Assembly: GCF_003288805.1 (NCBI RefSeq)
Contig: NZ_NHYK01000016.1
Coordinates: 1-39,796, forward strand
Length of the DNA stretch: 39,796 nucleotides
Origin: Helicobacter sp. 10-6591
GTDB lineage: Bacteria > Campylobacterota > Campylobacteria > Campylobacterales > Helicobacteraceae
Reading direction: 5' to 3'
The notes below the pieces were generated by a model that made no database searches, was not told the origin of the DNA, and saw nothing but the letters and a program-made list of their open reading frames with translations. Below are positions 9,373-18,443 of this stretch, in pieces. The position numbers were made by a program, and so were the translations under genes. Positions within the stretch are counted from its first letter, which is position 1. Each line of letters starts with the position of its first letter.

Positions 9373-10422
9373 CTATCCTAAAATCACTGCCTTATCTCTT
9401 GCCTCTAATACCTCGCCTATGATATTTGCCTGTTCATAGCCACTTTGACGCAAATCATCTGTTAACTTCTTTGCTTGATGTGCTGGGAGTGCAAATACTA
9501 GCCCTCCGCTTGTTTGGACATCATAAAATACACTCTCTTCTTGCAAATCACACGCCACTTCCACAAATGGAGCAAATACCTGCTTATTTACATATGTCCC
9601 TCCGGGTACAAAACCATCCTTTACCAACTCTATAGCACAAGAAAAAAGAGGAATCTCTTGTGTATAAAGCAAGATAGTTTTATCAAAGCCTTTGGGATTC
9701 TCTGTTGTTTTACACATTTCAAAAATATGCCCAACAAGGCCAAATCCTGTAATATCTGTACAGGCATGAATCTCGTAATTTTTTGCAACCTGGGATGCCC
9801 TAAAGTTCAGACAACTCAAGACGGAGACAAGCTCACTTTGATCATGCAAACTCTCAGCTTTTAGTGCAGTAGAGAGAATCCCTGAACCAATAGGCTTACA
9901 AAGCACCAACATATCACCAATACGCGCAGTATTGTTACGCCATAGTCCTTCAACACTTACCATACCTGTAACACTTAGTCCATACTTAAGCTCAATATCA
10001 CTTGTCGTATGTCCTCCTAAAAGCACAGCTTGGGATTCTTTTATCTTATCAAGCCCACCACGCAAAATCTCTTTTGCGGCTTGTAAATCCACATTTTCCC
10101 TATCCCACATAAATAAATTCAATGCGCTGATTGCTCGCCCACCACATGCAAAAATATCACTCAAAGAATTTGCAGCAGCAATACAACCATACGCATAAGG
10201 ATCATCGACAATTGGCGTGATAAAATCCACGCTACTAAGCACTACATGATCTTGATCTTTATCAATTGCATATGCACCACAGTCCTCACTTCCATCAAAA
10301 CCAGCGAGAACATTTGGATTATCTGCCTGTATCAGGCTGCTTGTTAATTGTTTTAGATCCTCCGGACCCACCTTAGCAGCTCAGCCAGCACAGTGAACAA
10401 ATTGACTCAAACGCTTTGACAT
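9373..10422 (-). CDS. selD: Selenide, water dikinase, selenocysteine-containing (TGA read as Sec14)
   Basis: SelD makes selenophosphate from selenide and ATP, the selenium donor for selenocysteine. A simple ORF scan would start at GTG 10371 (VGPEDL), but the frame continues upstream through a TGA at 10383-10381 to ATG 10422. That gives MSKRLSQFVHCAG-U-AAKV, the usual SelD N-terminus with Sec at the catalytic position (Cys17 in E. coli) and the essential Lys three residues later. AAGGA sits 6 bases before ATG 10422, while GTG 10371 has no comparable context. Other signatures are GFDGSEDCGAY, LGGHTTSD and TDITGFGLVGH. The product has 349 residues. It follows yedF by 31 bases. The host must therefore have SelA, SelB and tRNA-Sec, none of which is in this window. 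Confidence 0.95.
10354..10383 (-). promoter_or_regulatory. Selenocysteine UGA codon and candidate bacterial SECIS hairpin in selD
   Basis: The TGA is at 10383-10381. After 10 bases, 10370-10364 (UGGGUCC) can pair with 10360-10354 (GGAUCUA), leaving the three-base loop GGA at 10363-10361. The stem has seven pairs, two of them G-U. The loop begins 17 bases after the UGA and starts with G, which fits the published general form of bacterial SECIS elements. The fold was found by eye only. Confidence 0.6.
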
Positions 10423-10453
10423 AAAATTTCCTTAAGAATCTACAACACCAATC

Positions 10454-11068
10454 TCACAAACACAAAACACCATTGCTTTGTAGCATCGCTTCTAAACTCT
10501 CTACTGCGTTCCCTATCATGCCAACCTTGAGTCTCTCGGTCATGGCATAATAACTCAAGCACGAACCACAAGAATAAATCTCTACACCAAACTTTTCCAA
10601 CTCTTTTAATACCTCAACAATATCATCATTTTCAACCTCACTATTATCAGTAGTAAGCAAAACACCACGATTGACAAAAATAATCTTCTGAGGCAAGAGT
10701 GTGGCATGAAGTAGTGATTTAATAAGTGCATTGATAAGCATTACGCCAAGCTCGCCTTCACCTACCTTATCATCTTTTATAAAAAGCACCTTTTGTGTGA
10801 GTTTGTCGCTATATTCCTTTTTTGAAGATTCGATTTTGTCTTTGATAATTATCATATATTGTTCGCCTTGCGAATGCCCTATCTCAAACTCATAGCCAGT
10901 ACTACGCAAAAATCTACTCAGATTCTCTTTGGCGCTCAAGGTATTGCCTAAAATCTCGTAATTAGCATGTCTTAATGTAGTAGCAGTAACACCAATAAGC
11001 GCCTTTTTAACCTTCACTACAGGCTCTGGACAAGGTAAATCCCTCACGTCAATTTGGACATTATTCAT
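10454..11068 (-). CDS. yedF: Sulfurtransferase-like selenium metabolism protein YedF
   Basis: The 204-residue, two-domain protein has an N-terminal TusA/SirA fold with the CPxP motif (DLPCPEPVVKVKKAL) and a C-terminal DsrE-like half ending in SCGSCLSYY. It is a frequent partner of selD and is thought to handle reduced selenium or sulfur; its exact reaction is not established. A longer frame runs to 11125, but ATG 11068 begins directly at the TusA domain and overlaps the stop of a 21-codon micro-ORF as ATGA, so I prefer it. A GGGAG lies 11-12 bases upstream. Confidence 0.9.
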   Translation of the reverse strand: MNNVQIDVRDLPCPEPVVKVKKALIGVTATTLRHANYEILGNTLSAKENLSRFLRSTGYEFEIGHSQGEQYMIIIKDKIESSKKEYSDKLTQKVLFIKDDKVGEGELGVMLINALIKSLLHATLLPQKIIFVNRGVLLTTDNSEVENDDIVEVLKELEKFGVEIYSCGSCLSYYAMTERLKVGMIGNAVESLEAMLQSNGVLCL

Positions 11069-11130
11069 AGTGCTTCTAGCTCCCTGATACCAAACTTTTG
11101 GGCAGGATTGTAACACATTTTCCAAGCCAT
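11065..11130 (-). CDS. 21-residue micro-ORF translationally coupled to yedF
   Basis: The ORF starts at ATG 11130 and ends with TGA at 11067-11065. It encodes 21 residues, opening MAWKMCYNPAQK and closing with RELEAL. GAGAAGG precedes the ATG at a suitable distance, and its stop overlaps the yedF ATG (CTATGA). It begins 16 bases after the thiL stop, in the same orientation. The composition (two aromatic residues, one Cys, a charged amphipathic end) is not what random A/T-rich DNA gives. I recognise no family. It may be a coupling leader for yedF or a genuine small protein, or it may be chance. Confidence 0.45.
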   Translation of the reverse strand: MAWKMCYNPAQKFGIRELEAL

Positions 11131-11146
11131 AAATGCCACCTTCTCG

Positions 11147-12040
11147 CTAATGCCATTTCTTACAGTGCGCGATAAAACTTCCTCTTTGCAGTCTGCCAAT
11201 CTCTACAATATCTATGCGAGCAACTCTTGCATTTCTTTGTAATGCACGGAGTTTTTTGGAATCCACACAAAAAAGCAGCTCATATTCCTCCCCGCTCTGC
11301 AAACGCCATCTTTGCGCACTAGCTTTTAATGAGCAGAATTTTTTACTAAACCTAACAGCAAGATTGGCGCTAGCTAATAGCTTGGTGAGATCTTGCAAGA
11401 TTCCATCAGATATATCCATGCAAGCTTGCAGTTTCATACCAAAGATACGCAAAAACTCTATGCGCAAGCTTGGCTCTAAAAAACGCATCTTTGCTCTTTG
11501 GGGATTTTGTGAGCGCAGAAGAGCTTGCAATTGCCTATAAGAGCTACCAATCTTATGGATTCTATGCTGTGTATAAAAAACATAAGAGCCTATTTTGGCT
11601 CTCTTGCGAGCAAGGTTTGACTTCGTCTCTCCAATCAATGTGATATGAAACTCCAGCTTTTTGCCTACTACACTATCTCCACCAATCAGCTTAAAATGGA
11701 ACTCACGACAAAGAATCTGCAGAGAATCAACGATTTTTCGCAAATCTCCTCTTGTAAATGTTTGTGGCAAGACAATACTAAGGAGCGCAAATCTTGGCAG
11801 GGCATTTTTGGCAAAAATATCAGAGAGATTGACCAAAAATGCCTTTCGTGTAAGCTCGCCTAGACTAAACCATTCGCTTTTGAAATGGATACCTTCACAA
11901 AAACTATCTGTGCTAATAATCACACGAGATTTTTGGGTGCGAGGATAAAAACTTGCAAACTCATACACATCATCATCAAGATTTGCACACACACCACTAT
12001 TTTGCAAATACGAGATAAAAGAATCTTCTAGGCTTTGCAT
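11147..12040 (-). CDS. thiL: Thiamine-monophosphate kinase
   Basis: ThiL phosphorylates thiamine monophosphate to the active cofactor thiamine diphosphate. The 297-residue protein shows the PurM/ThiL fold signatures: DDDVYEF near the N-terminus, STDSFCEGIHF with the metal-binding Asp residues, LVNLSDIFAKNALP, LIGGDSVVG and CMDISDGILQDL. The sequence is rather divergent and Arg/Lys-rich, as is common for Helicobacter ThiL. It starts 2 bases after the nadC stop. Confidence 0.9.
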   Translation of the reverse strand: MQSLEDSFISYLQNSGVCANLDDDVYEFASFYPRTQKSRVIISTDSFCEGIHFKSEWFSLGELTRKAFLVNLSDIFAKNALPRFALLSIVLPQTFTRGDLRKIVDSLQILCREFHFKLIGGDSVVGKKLEFHITLIGETKSNLARKRAKIGSYVFYTQHRIHKIGSSYRQLQALLRSQNPQRAKMRFLEPSLRIEFLRIFGMKLQACMDISDGILQDLTKLLASANLAVRFSKKFCSLKASAQRWRLQSGEEYELLFCVDSKKLRALQRNARVARIDIVEIGRLQRGSFIAHCKKWH

Positions 12041-12042
12041 AA

Positions 12043-12876
12043 TCAGATTTTCAAACTCAGATCAATCCAAGTAGCTTGGTGGATAAGCGCGCCGACACTT
12101 AGAGCATTTACCCCGCTTAGCGCATAAGATTTGATATTTTCAAGACTAAGATTCCCGCTAGCTTCAAGCAAAATATGCGCAAACTCACGATCTCTTAGAT
12201 TTGCAACCTCTTTGATTTCTGTAAGCTCCATGTTATCGCACATCACAATATCTACCCCAGCTTCAAATGCCACTTTGGCTTGCGCTAGATTCTCTACCTC
12301 TACCTCAATCTTGCATGTCCAAGGCAGAATCTTACGCGCAGATACAACAAAAGATCCCAAATCACTTATGCCAGCCAAATGCGTATCTTTAAGCATCAAT
12401 GCATCATCTAGACCAAAGCGATGGTTGCACCCCCTTGCATTACGCACAGAATACTTCTCTAGCATACGCAAAAGAGGGCGGGTTTTTCTCGTATCAAGCA
12501 GAGTAATTGGCATTCCCCTAAGTGCTTCCACAAACCTATAGGTATAGCTTGCTATACCACTACTATGAGAAAGAATATTTAATAACACACGTTCAATTTG
12601 CAAAATAGCGACGTAACTACCCTCAAGTGTGGCGAGAATCTCACCTGTTTGGAAAAGTTGTGAATCTCGTGTCTTTAAAGAAAGTACAATGTGAGACATA
12701 GCGCAAAGCTCTCTTATATATAGCTCACCAGAAAAAACTCCTTCTTGTTTTGCGATGATGTGAGCACGCACTTGCTTATCCTGAGTGATAAAGCTAAACA
12801 AATCGCCTCTACTTAAATCCTCTTTCAGAGCTTGGGTAAGGAAATCGCGTATTTGCAAGCTTGTGTAAAAATCCAT
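12043..12876 (-). CDS. nadC: Nicotinate-nucleotide pyrophosphorylase (carboxylating), quinolinate phosphoribosyltransferase
   Basis: The 277-residue enzyme converts quinolinate and PRPP to nicotinate mononucleotide in de novo NAD synthesis. Diagnostic segments are LLDTRKTRPLLRMLEKYSV, GCNHRFGLDDALMLKDTH (substrate and phosphate binding) and the C-terminal LSVGAL. Tandem ATGs at 12879 and 12876 are possible; 12876 puts AAGGA 5 bases upstream. nadA and nadB are not nearby, so NadC here sits with cofactor genes (thiL, selD) and apart from its pathway partners. Confidence 0.95.
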   Translation of the reverse strand: MDFYTSLQIRDFLTQALKEDLSRGDLFSFITQDKQVRAHIIAKQEGVFSGELYIRELCAMSHIVLSLKTRDSQLFQTGEILATLEGSYVAILQIERVLLNILSHSSGIASYTYRFVEALRGMPITLLDTRKTRPLLRMLEKYSVRNARGCNHRFGLDDALMLKDTHLAGISDLGSFVVSARKILPWTCKIEVEVENLAQAKVAFEAGVDIVMCDNMELTEIKEVANLRDREFAHILLEASGNLSLENIKSYALSGVNALSVGALIHQATWIDLSLKI

Positions 12877-12898
12877 CATTTTCCTTTGAAACCTAAAA

Positions 12899-13621
12899 TT
12901 ACTTTTTGTCTAGCTGAATTCGCATACTATGAATCTCATCAAGAATTTTTACACGAATCTCTAGCACACCTACCTTGAGTTTGCCTTTGTCAAATGCGAT
13001 AAATCCACCGCGAGGAGCATGGGAATGCTTCAGTGTATTCTTACGCAGATAGCTTGAAAGAATAATGGACTTTAAACGTCTATTTTCCTCAAGTCGCATA
13101 TTTTGCTCAATCCTATCGCGCGCACCAAATACCCACGGATCATAAGCAAAAAATCCAGGATACCCACGATAAAGCAGTATTGGATACATTGGGCTTATAG
13201 TGGTGCTTGGCGCAATGTAAGGATTTGGAGATGTAGCAATACCAAAAGATTCTATAGCCTTACCAAAATCAAGATGAGAATTTTTTATTTGCTCAGGAGT
13301 AAGAATAGGTACAGTCTTATTATCTTGTACCGCAGAAACATTGGCGATGTCAAAAACCACAGATTCTCCATCTCCACTCTTTGAGAGAATGCTTGCTACG
13401 ACATATACGACGAAAGGCACATCATCAAAACCCCCTATGCTATTTTGAGCAATCTCAAAACGCACATAAGAATTTGGTTTCTGAGATACAAACACTTCGA
13501 TTCCATCAAAGAAGGACTGCTCTAATGAATCTGATGGCAGTGCTCGTATTTTGTATGTACTACAGGCGTTAAATAAGCACAGCAAACAACAAATTGCAAT
13601 TCTTACAAGAAATGTTTGCAA
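12899..13621 (-). CDS. Putative outer-membrane or periplasmic lipoprotein, family not recognised
   Basis: I start it at TTG 13621, because AAGGA lies 7 bases upstream and the product (240 residues) then begins with a classical lipoprotein signal, MQTFLVRIAICCLLCLFNAC, with the lipidated Cys20 followed by Ser-Thr. A longer frame begins at another TTG at 13684 but lacks such a signal at its start. The mature part has alternating polar and hydrophobic beta-like stretches, a Pro/Tyr-rich middle (YPILLYRGYPGFFAYDPW) and a Lys-rich C-terminus. I recognise no domain. It lies between eptA and nadC with small gaps, so co-transcription is likely; an envelope function would match eptA. Confidence 0.75.
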   Translation of the reverse strand: MQTFLVRIAICCLLCLFNACSTYKIRALPSDSLEQSFFDGIEVFVSQKPNSYVRFEIAQNSIGGFDDVPFVVYVVASILSKSGDGESVVFDIANVSAVQDNKTVPILTPEQIKNSHLDFGKAIESFGIATSPNPYIAPSTTISPMYPILLYRGYPGFFAYDPWVFGARDRIEQNMRLEENRRLKSIILSSYLRKNTLKHSHAPRGGFIAFDKGKLKVGVLEIRVKILDEIHSMRIQLDKK

Positions 13622-13680
13622 GCAACTATCCTTTATGTAAAATGCCAGAATTCTAACATCAAACCAAGAATGCAACGCAA

Positions 13681-15336
13681 TCAACGCGTAATATCAAACT
13701 CTCTCTTGTAATCTTTTGTAGTAATTTGCAAAAGACCCAAAAGCGTAGAAAACACATAGTCTTGATTAAGAAGCGAATCTTGCTTGTTGAAAAGTTTCTC
13801 TGTCACTTCTTGCACCCATTGAGCATAGGGAGAGTGGATGTTTTGAGGAGGTTTTAACCATAGTATCGATGGAATGTGTTTTTGGTACTTTGGTGCAAAT
13901 GCATAGGGGAAGCCACCATGCATATATTGTCCGTTTTCACCCAAAGATTCTCCATGATCACTAAGATACCATAGCCCTACATCCTCTAACACGCTAGAAT
14001 CTAATTCTTGAAGCAGAAGTGAAAGCAAAAAATCTGTATAACGCAAAGAATTGTCATAAGCATTTAGTAATTCTTCAACACTGCATTGGGAGAGTACATT
14101 TTTGTTGCATGCAGGCACAAAATATTCAAACTCCTTGGGATAGCGTTTATCATAGCGTACACCATGGCTACCTAAGAGATTAACAACCAAAAGAGTGTTG
14201 CTTGTAGTATTCTGGATAAGATTACTTAGCAATGGAATCATGTCGCCATCAAGAGAGCTTCTCGTATTAAAATAAATAATCTTATCCTGGTCAAGACGCT
14301 TACACACGCCTCCTATACACTCTCCACCATTATTACTAATCCAATAAACCTCATAGCCAGCTTTTTTAGCAACATCCAAAACATTATCAGTATAAAAAGA
14401 CAATTCTCTATGTGTATAAGTAGCTCTTGTATAGTTTGTAAGCATGCAAGGAATAGATATCGCTGTAATCACACCGCAAGAATAAAAATTGCGTAAAAAG
14501 ATTCTGTTAGGAAAATTTACGCTATAGGGTGTCGTATCGCGCTCATATCCTAACTCCTTAAAATTATGTGCGCGGGCAGACTCCCCAATCACGAATACAA
14601 AGAGCTTAGATTCTGCGGTTGTAATAGCATCATCACCTAAGACAATATAGTCAGTGGGTAGTTTCATACGCTTGATAATATAATCTATGTAGGCACGAAA
14701 GGGAGCCACTGGGTTTAAAGTACGCATGAGATCATGAGAATGTTTAAAAACTTCAATGATCCTGGTTCCTTGTACAAAATAGATTCCAACAATAATGCTT
14801 AAAAGAATGCAAACAATGTAAGTTTTAAGTTTTAATCCATAAATGAAGCGTAGAGGTACGCTCAATGGGATAATAAAAAATATAAGAGTTGGGAATATTC
14901 CAAAAACAAGCAGATGGTATAAAAACGAGAACGTGAGCAACTCGCTACTTTCGCGCAACGTAGTATGAAGCATAGAATCAATAACACCAGAATCCAAGCC
15001 TATAGATAACAAATCCATAAAATAACTTGCAACTGAAGAAATGAGAAAAATAAAGCTTAAGACCCATCTGGTCCATATTCTTACGCACAAAATCTCTAAT
15101 AACAGCCAGACAATAAAGACAAATGCTGTATACACACTCGCTTTTAGAAGAAAACCTCCATTATCGACAATAAAAGCCTGGGCACGCCCCCAAAACAAAT
15201 TGTTATAAAACAAACCCAAAATACAAGAAGACAAAAATAATAAAACATGGTAATCAATCCTGAACTTGCGTTTGAACAAAGGTTTTACAGACAGACAGAA
15301 ATCAGCAAGAAGGGTTGCAAATAGGTTTGTTTTCAT
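13681..15336 (-). CDS. eptA: Lipid A phosphoethanolamine transferase (EptA family)
   Basis: The 551-residue protein has five hydrophobic segments in residues 30-190 (DUF1705-type membrane domain) and a periplasmic sulfatase-fold domain from about residue 240. The domain begins with FVIGESARAHNF and contains the metal-binding blocks WISNNGG, LLVVNLLGSHG and LSDHGESLGENGQYMHG. The enzyme would add phosphoethanolamine to lipid A, giving resistance to cationic peptides and polymyxins. The nucleophile position, Thr in EptA and MCR-1 (GET), is Ser253 here. The start ATG has no strong ribosome binding site. It is the first gene after the ribosomal operon, 194 bp downstream of rplQ. Confidence 0.93.
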   Translation of the reverse strand: MKTNLFATLLADFCLSVKPLFKRKFRIDYHVLLFLSSCILGLFYNNLFWGRAQAFIVDNGGFLLKASVYTAFVFIVWLLLEILCVRIWTRWVLSFIFLISSVASYFMDLLSIGLDSGVIDSMLHTTLRESSELLTFSFLYHLLVFGIFPTLIFFIIPLSVPLRFIYGLKLKTYIVCILLSIIVGIYFVQGTRIIEVFKHSHDLMRTLNPVAPFRAYIDYIIKRMKLPTDYIVLGDDAITTAESKLFVFVIGESARAHNFKELGYERDTTPYSVNFPNRIFLRNFYSCGVITAISIPCMLTNYTRATYTHRELSFYTDNVLDVAKKAGYEVYWISNNGGECIGGVCKRLDQDKIIYFNTRSSLDGDMIPLLSNLIQNTTSNTLLVVNLLGSHGVRYDKRYPKEFEYFVPACNKNVLSQCSVEELLNAYDNSLRYTDFLLSLLLQELDSSVLEDVGLWYLSDHGESLGENGQYMHGGFPYAFAPKYQKHIPSILWLKPPQNIHSPYAQWVQEVTEKLFNKQDSLLNQDYVFSTLLGLLQITTKDYKREFDITR

Positions 15337-15400
15337 GTGTATTGAATACTAGGTGTTAAATGTAATAAGTCGGGGCTTTTAGGATTGTCAAAACTACAAT

Positions 15401-15434
15401 ACTTAAAACACGAAATATCTCGTAATTTTTAAGT
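15401..15434. terminator. Hairpin between rplQ and eptA, possible terminator
   Basis: ACTTAAAA (15401-15408) pairs with TTTTAAGT (15427-15434), and inside it ACGA (15410-15413) pairs with TCGT (15420-15423), leaving a six-base loop. It lies about 100 bases after the rplQ stop in the 194-bp gap. No T-run follows on either strand, so it is not a textbook intrinsic terminator; the outer stem itself is A/T-rich. Confidence 0.5.
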
Positions 15435-15530
15435 ACCACTAGAATCTTAAGAGAAAAATATCCCAAAAATATCTAAACTTTAAGAAGTATTATCCAGAAA
15501 GAATATCTCAAAAGCTAAAGTAATCCAAAG

Positions 15531-15881
15531 CTACACAAATTCAATAATCGCCATCTGACAAGCATCACCTTTGCGTAACCTAGTCCTATGAATCCTTGTA
15601 TAGCCACCATTTCTCTCTTTATATTTTGGTGCAATCTCTGTTACAAGTTTTTTGGTCGCAGCCTTATGCTGTAAATATGCAAACACAAAACGATGAGCAT
15701 TAAAGTCTTGTTTGCGTGCAACACTTACAAATTTTTCAACATAACTTTGGAGTTCTTTTGCTTTAAATACACTTGTTTCAATTTTTTCACACTCAATCAA
15801 CGCAATACATAAATTTTTTAATAATGCTTTGCGATGCGAAGAAGTTCTCCCTAATTTTCTATATCCATGATTATGTCTCAT
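15531..15881 (-). CDS. rplQ: 50S ribosomal protein L17
   Basis: The 116-residue protein starts [17 protein letters not shown], the universal L17 N-terminus, and ends with the Gly/Tyr/Arg-rich [14 protein letters not shown] segment. It sits near the peptide exit tunnel. It is the last gene of the alpha-operon part, directly after rpoA as in most bacteria. Confidence 0.99.
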   Translation of the reverse strand: MRHNHGYRKLGRTSSHRKALLKNLCIALIECEKIETSVFKAKELQSYVEKFVSVARKQDFNAHRFVFAYLQHKAATKKLVTEIAPKYKERNGGYTRIHRTRLRKGDACQMAIIEFV

Positions 15882-15890
15882 AATGCTTCC

Positions 15891-16892
15891 TTAAGCTTTT
15901 AATTTAGCAAGTTTTCTTGAAAAAAGCGTAGCTGTACTATTAGACAACTCAACTCCTATAGGATAACCCAACTCCTGGAGTTTATCAGCAATTTCATCAT
16001 AAGACTTCTTACCCATATTTTTGATATTCTTTATCTCATCACCTTGCATAAGAGTAAGCTCACCTACATACTTTATACCCGCTCTATCAAGACAATTAAA
16101 ACAACGAGCACTTAAATTAAGGCAATCTATAGGGGTTAAAAGTACTCTTAATTCATGACTATCCTCAACATTTTTGCTAGGCACGGGAGCCTCACTCAAC
16201 TCAACACCAAAAATACTCATTTGTTTATACATAATAGCAATCGCGTCTTTGAAGGCATCCATTGGTTTAATCTGCCCATCTGTTTCAATATCAAAAACTA
16301 GTTTTTCAAAATTTGGATTATCTTCTAATAGAATATTGCTGATTTCATATACGGCTTTTTTAACAGGTGTAAAATACGCATCTAACGTAATATAACCGTC
16401 TGCAACATCTGTTCTCATTGCTTCACTAGGAACATAACCAATACCTTTTTTAACAATCAATGAGATATTCAAGCTAAAATCTTCGTTAATTGTTGCAAGA
16501 TAAACATCAGGATTAACAATATCAGTGAATTCATTAGTTAAATCCCTGCTGGTCAATACCATAGGACCATTAAAGATATAACTAAGTTCCACTGTTTCAT
16601 CATTTGTTTTGTCTTTAATAAGAAAACGAACATTCTTAAGATTTGCAATAAACTGCGCAACATCTTCAACAATTCCCCTAATAGAATCAAATTCATGGGA
16701 AACGCCTTCAATTTTTAAGGCAACAGCCGCATAACCCACAGAACTAGAAAGCAGCAATCTACGTAAAGGATGAGCAAAAGTTATTGCATATCCAGCCTCA
16801 AAAGGCCAAACTGAAATAGTAATGTGGTTAACACCTACTTCAACAATATCAATATTTTCAGGAATATAAGGCTCTGTTTTAATTACTTTCAT
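15891..16892 (-). CDS. rpoA: DNA-directed RNA polymerase subunit alpha
   Basis: The 333-residue subunit nucleates polymerase assembly. The N-terminal dimerisation domain (about 1-230) has the conserved FAHPLRRLLLSSSVGYA and EDVAQFIANLKN. The C-terminal domain (about 250-333) contains LLTPIDCLNLSARCFNCL and IKNMGKKSYDEI, the helices that bind UP elements and activators. Its place between rpsD and rplQ is canonical. Confidence 0.99.
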   Translation of the reverse strand: MKVIKTEPYIPENIDIVEVGVNHITISVWPFEAGYAITFAHPLRRLLLSSSVGYAAVALKIEGVSHEFDSIRGIVEDVAQFIANLKNVRFLIKDKTNDETVELSYIFNGPMVLTSRDLTNEFTDIVNPDVYLATINEDFSLNISLIVKKGIGYVPSEAMRTDVADGYITLDAYFTPVKKAVYEISNILLEDNPNFEKLVFDIETDGQIKPMDAFKDAIAIMYKQMSIFGVELSEAPVPSKNVEDSHELRVLLTPIDCLNLSARCFNCLDRAGIKYVGELTLMQGDEIKNIKNMGKKSYDEIADKLQELGYPIGVELSNSTATLFSRKLAKLKA

Positions 16893-16909
16893 ACACCAAC
16901 ACCTTTATT

Positions 16910-17536
16910 TTATTTAGAATAAAGCTCAACAATGAGTCTTTCTTCAACAGGAATGACTATCTCATCTCTTTGTGGAAATCTCGTAAAAATACCAAATACT
17001 TTATCCTTATCAACATCAACCCACGATACCATTCCCGTCTGAGAATTTAATTCTATTGCACGTAGTATTTGTGAGTTATTTTTTGATTTCTCACGTATTT
17101 CAATCTTTTGTCCGGGATGCACAGAATACGAAGGAATATCCACTCTTTTACCATCGACTAAAATATGACCATGCACAACAAGTTGTCTAGCAAATCTCCT
17201 TGTACTTGCAAAACCCATACGATAAACAACATTGTCAAGCCGAGATTCAATCAATCGAATAAGATTCTCACCTGTATTACCTTCTAGTCTACTCGCTTCT
17301 TTAAATAATAAAGAAAACTGCTTCTCACTTGTTCCATACATGAACTTTGCTTTCTGTTTTTCAGCAAGTTGTAAACCATATTCCGAAATCTTTCCACGCT
17401 TTTGTCCATGCTGACCTGGTCCATAAGGACGCTTATCAAGTGCACTCTTACCAGCTAAGCGACGCTCACCCTTCAAAAACAAGGAAACACCAAAACGTCT
17501 TTCTAACTTCTCAACAGGTCCTCTATATCTTGCCAT
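16910..17536 (-). CDS. rpsD: 30S ribosomal protein S4
   Basis: The 208-residue protein opens [16 protein letters not shown] and continues with PYGPGQHG. The S4 RNA-binding domain is visible at about residues 98-160 ([27 protein letters not shown]). The N-terminal zinc Cys cluster of some S4 proteins is absent. S4 nucleates 16S rRNA folding and in E. coli represses the alpha operon; whether it does so here cannot be seen. Confidence 0.99.
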   Translation of the reverse strand: MARYRGPVEKLERRFGVSLFLKGERRLAGKSALDKRPYGPGQHGQKRGKISEYGLQLAEKQKAKFMYGTSEKQFSLLFKEASRLEGNTGENLIRLIESRLDNVVYRMGFASTRRFARQLVVHGHILVDGKRVDIPSYSVHPGQKIEIREKSKNNSQILRAIELNSQTGMVSWVDVDKDKVFGIFTRFPQRDEIVIPVEERLIVELYSK

Positions 17537-17551
17537 ACGAACTTCCTCCCC

Positions 17552-17944
17552 CTATACTCTTCTTCTTTTTGGTGGTCGACAACCATTATGCGGTAATGGA
17601 GTTATATCTTTAAACCATAAAACTCTGATACCCTCAATCCCCCCTAAACTTTTAACTGCTGTCTCTCTACCGCTACCTGGTCCCTGCACTTTGATGCCAA
17701 CCTCTTTAATACCATGTTCTTTTGCTTTGGTTAGAGCAACTTCTACTGCTTGTTGCGCAGCATATGGCGTCGATTTTTTACTACCCTTAAATCCTAGGCC
17801 ACCAGCTGTAGCCCAACAAATCACGTTACCAACCTCATCAGTTACAGTCACATTGGTATTATTAAATGACGTAGAAATACAAACAATACCTCTTCCTATA
17901 TTTTTTTTCGCGATACGCTTTTTATTCGCACTATATTTTGCCAT
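17552..17944 (-). CDS. rpsK: 30S ribosomal protein S11
   Basis: At 130 residues it has normal length. [29 protein letters not shown]-type sequence ([18 protein letters not shown]) and the C-terminal [17 protein letters not shown] identify S11, a platform protein of the small subunit. Confidence 0.99.
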   Translation of the reverse strand: MAKYSANKKRIAKKNIGRGIVCISTSFNNTNVTVTDEVGNVICWATAGGLGFKGSKKSTPYAAQQAVEVALTKAKEHGIKEVGIKVQGPGSGRETAVKSLGGIEGIRVLWFKDITPLPHNGCRPPKRRRV

Positions 17945-17963
17945 TACTTAACCCTTTATTTAG

Positions 17964-18326
17964 CTATTTACTTCCGACTGTTTTCTTCTTGCCCTTACGC
18001 GTACGAGCATTATTTTTAGTTGTTTGACCACGAACAGGTAAACCTTTTCTATGCCGCAAACCACGATAACTCCCAATATCCATAAGTGCTTTAATATCCA
18101 TTGTTATTTTCTTGCGCAAATCACCTTCTACCATGTAGTTTTCTTGGATCTTTTTGGCAACTAAAGAAACCTCATCTTCATTTAGATCACTTACTCGCTT
18201 GTCAAAGGATATATTGACGGCTCTAAGTATATTTCTTGAACTATTCAAACCTATACCATAAATATAAGTTAAAGCATATTCTATTCTTTTCTTTTTAGGC
18301 AAATCTACACCAGCAATTCTCGCCAT
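17964..18326 (-). CDS. rpsM: 30S ribosomal protein S13
   Basis: The 120-residue protein starts [20 protein letters not shown] and has the C-terminal [14 protein letters not shown] motif and basic tail that contact tRNA and the 50S bridge. Its ribosome binding site lies inside the end of rpmJ, three bases after whose stop it begins. Confidence 0.99.
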   Translation of the reverse strand: MARIAGVDLPKKKRIEYALTYIYGIGLNSSRNILRAVNISFDKRVSDLNEDEVSLVAKKIQENYMVEGDLRKKITMDIKALMDIGSYRGLRHRKGLPVRGQTTKNNARTRKGKKKTVGSK

Positions 18327-18329
18327 TTA

Positions 18330-18443
18330 CTATCCTTGTCGTTGTTTATGTTTAGGGGTAGAACAAATAACCCTCACCACGCCCTTGCGTTTGATAATCT
18401 TACATTTATCACAAATTTTTTTGACAGACGGTCTTACTTTCAC
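18330..18443 (-). CDS. rpmJ: 50S ribosomal protein L36
   Basis: The gene is short and uses a GTG start at 18443 with AAGGAG 8 bases upstream. It encodes 37 residues starting [15 protein letters not shown]. The CxxC pair, a later Cys (RVICST) and His (PKHKQRQG) make the zinc-binding C+ form of L36. It lies between infA and rpsM, as in many bacteria. Confidence 0.97.
   Translation of the reverse strand: MKVRPSVKKICDKCKIIKRKGVVRVICSTPKHKQRQG

Noticed and set aside
9373-10371. selD starting at GTG 10371
   Set aside because: It would cut off the catalytic N-terminus; the upstream ATG with a good ribosome binding site and an in-frame TGA at the Sec position explains the locus better.
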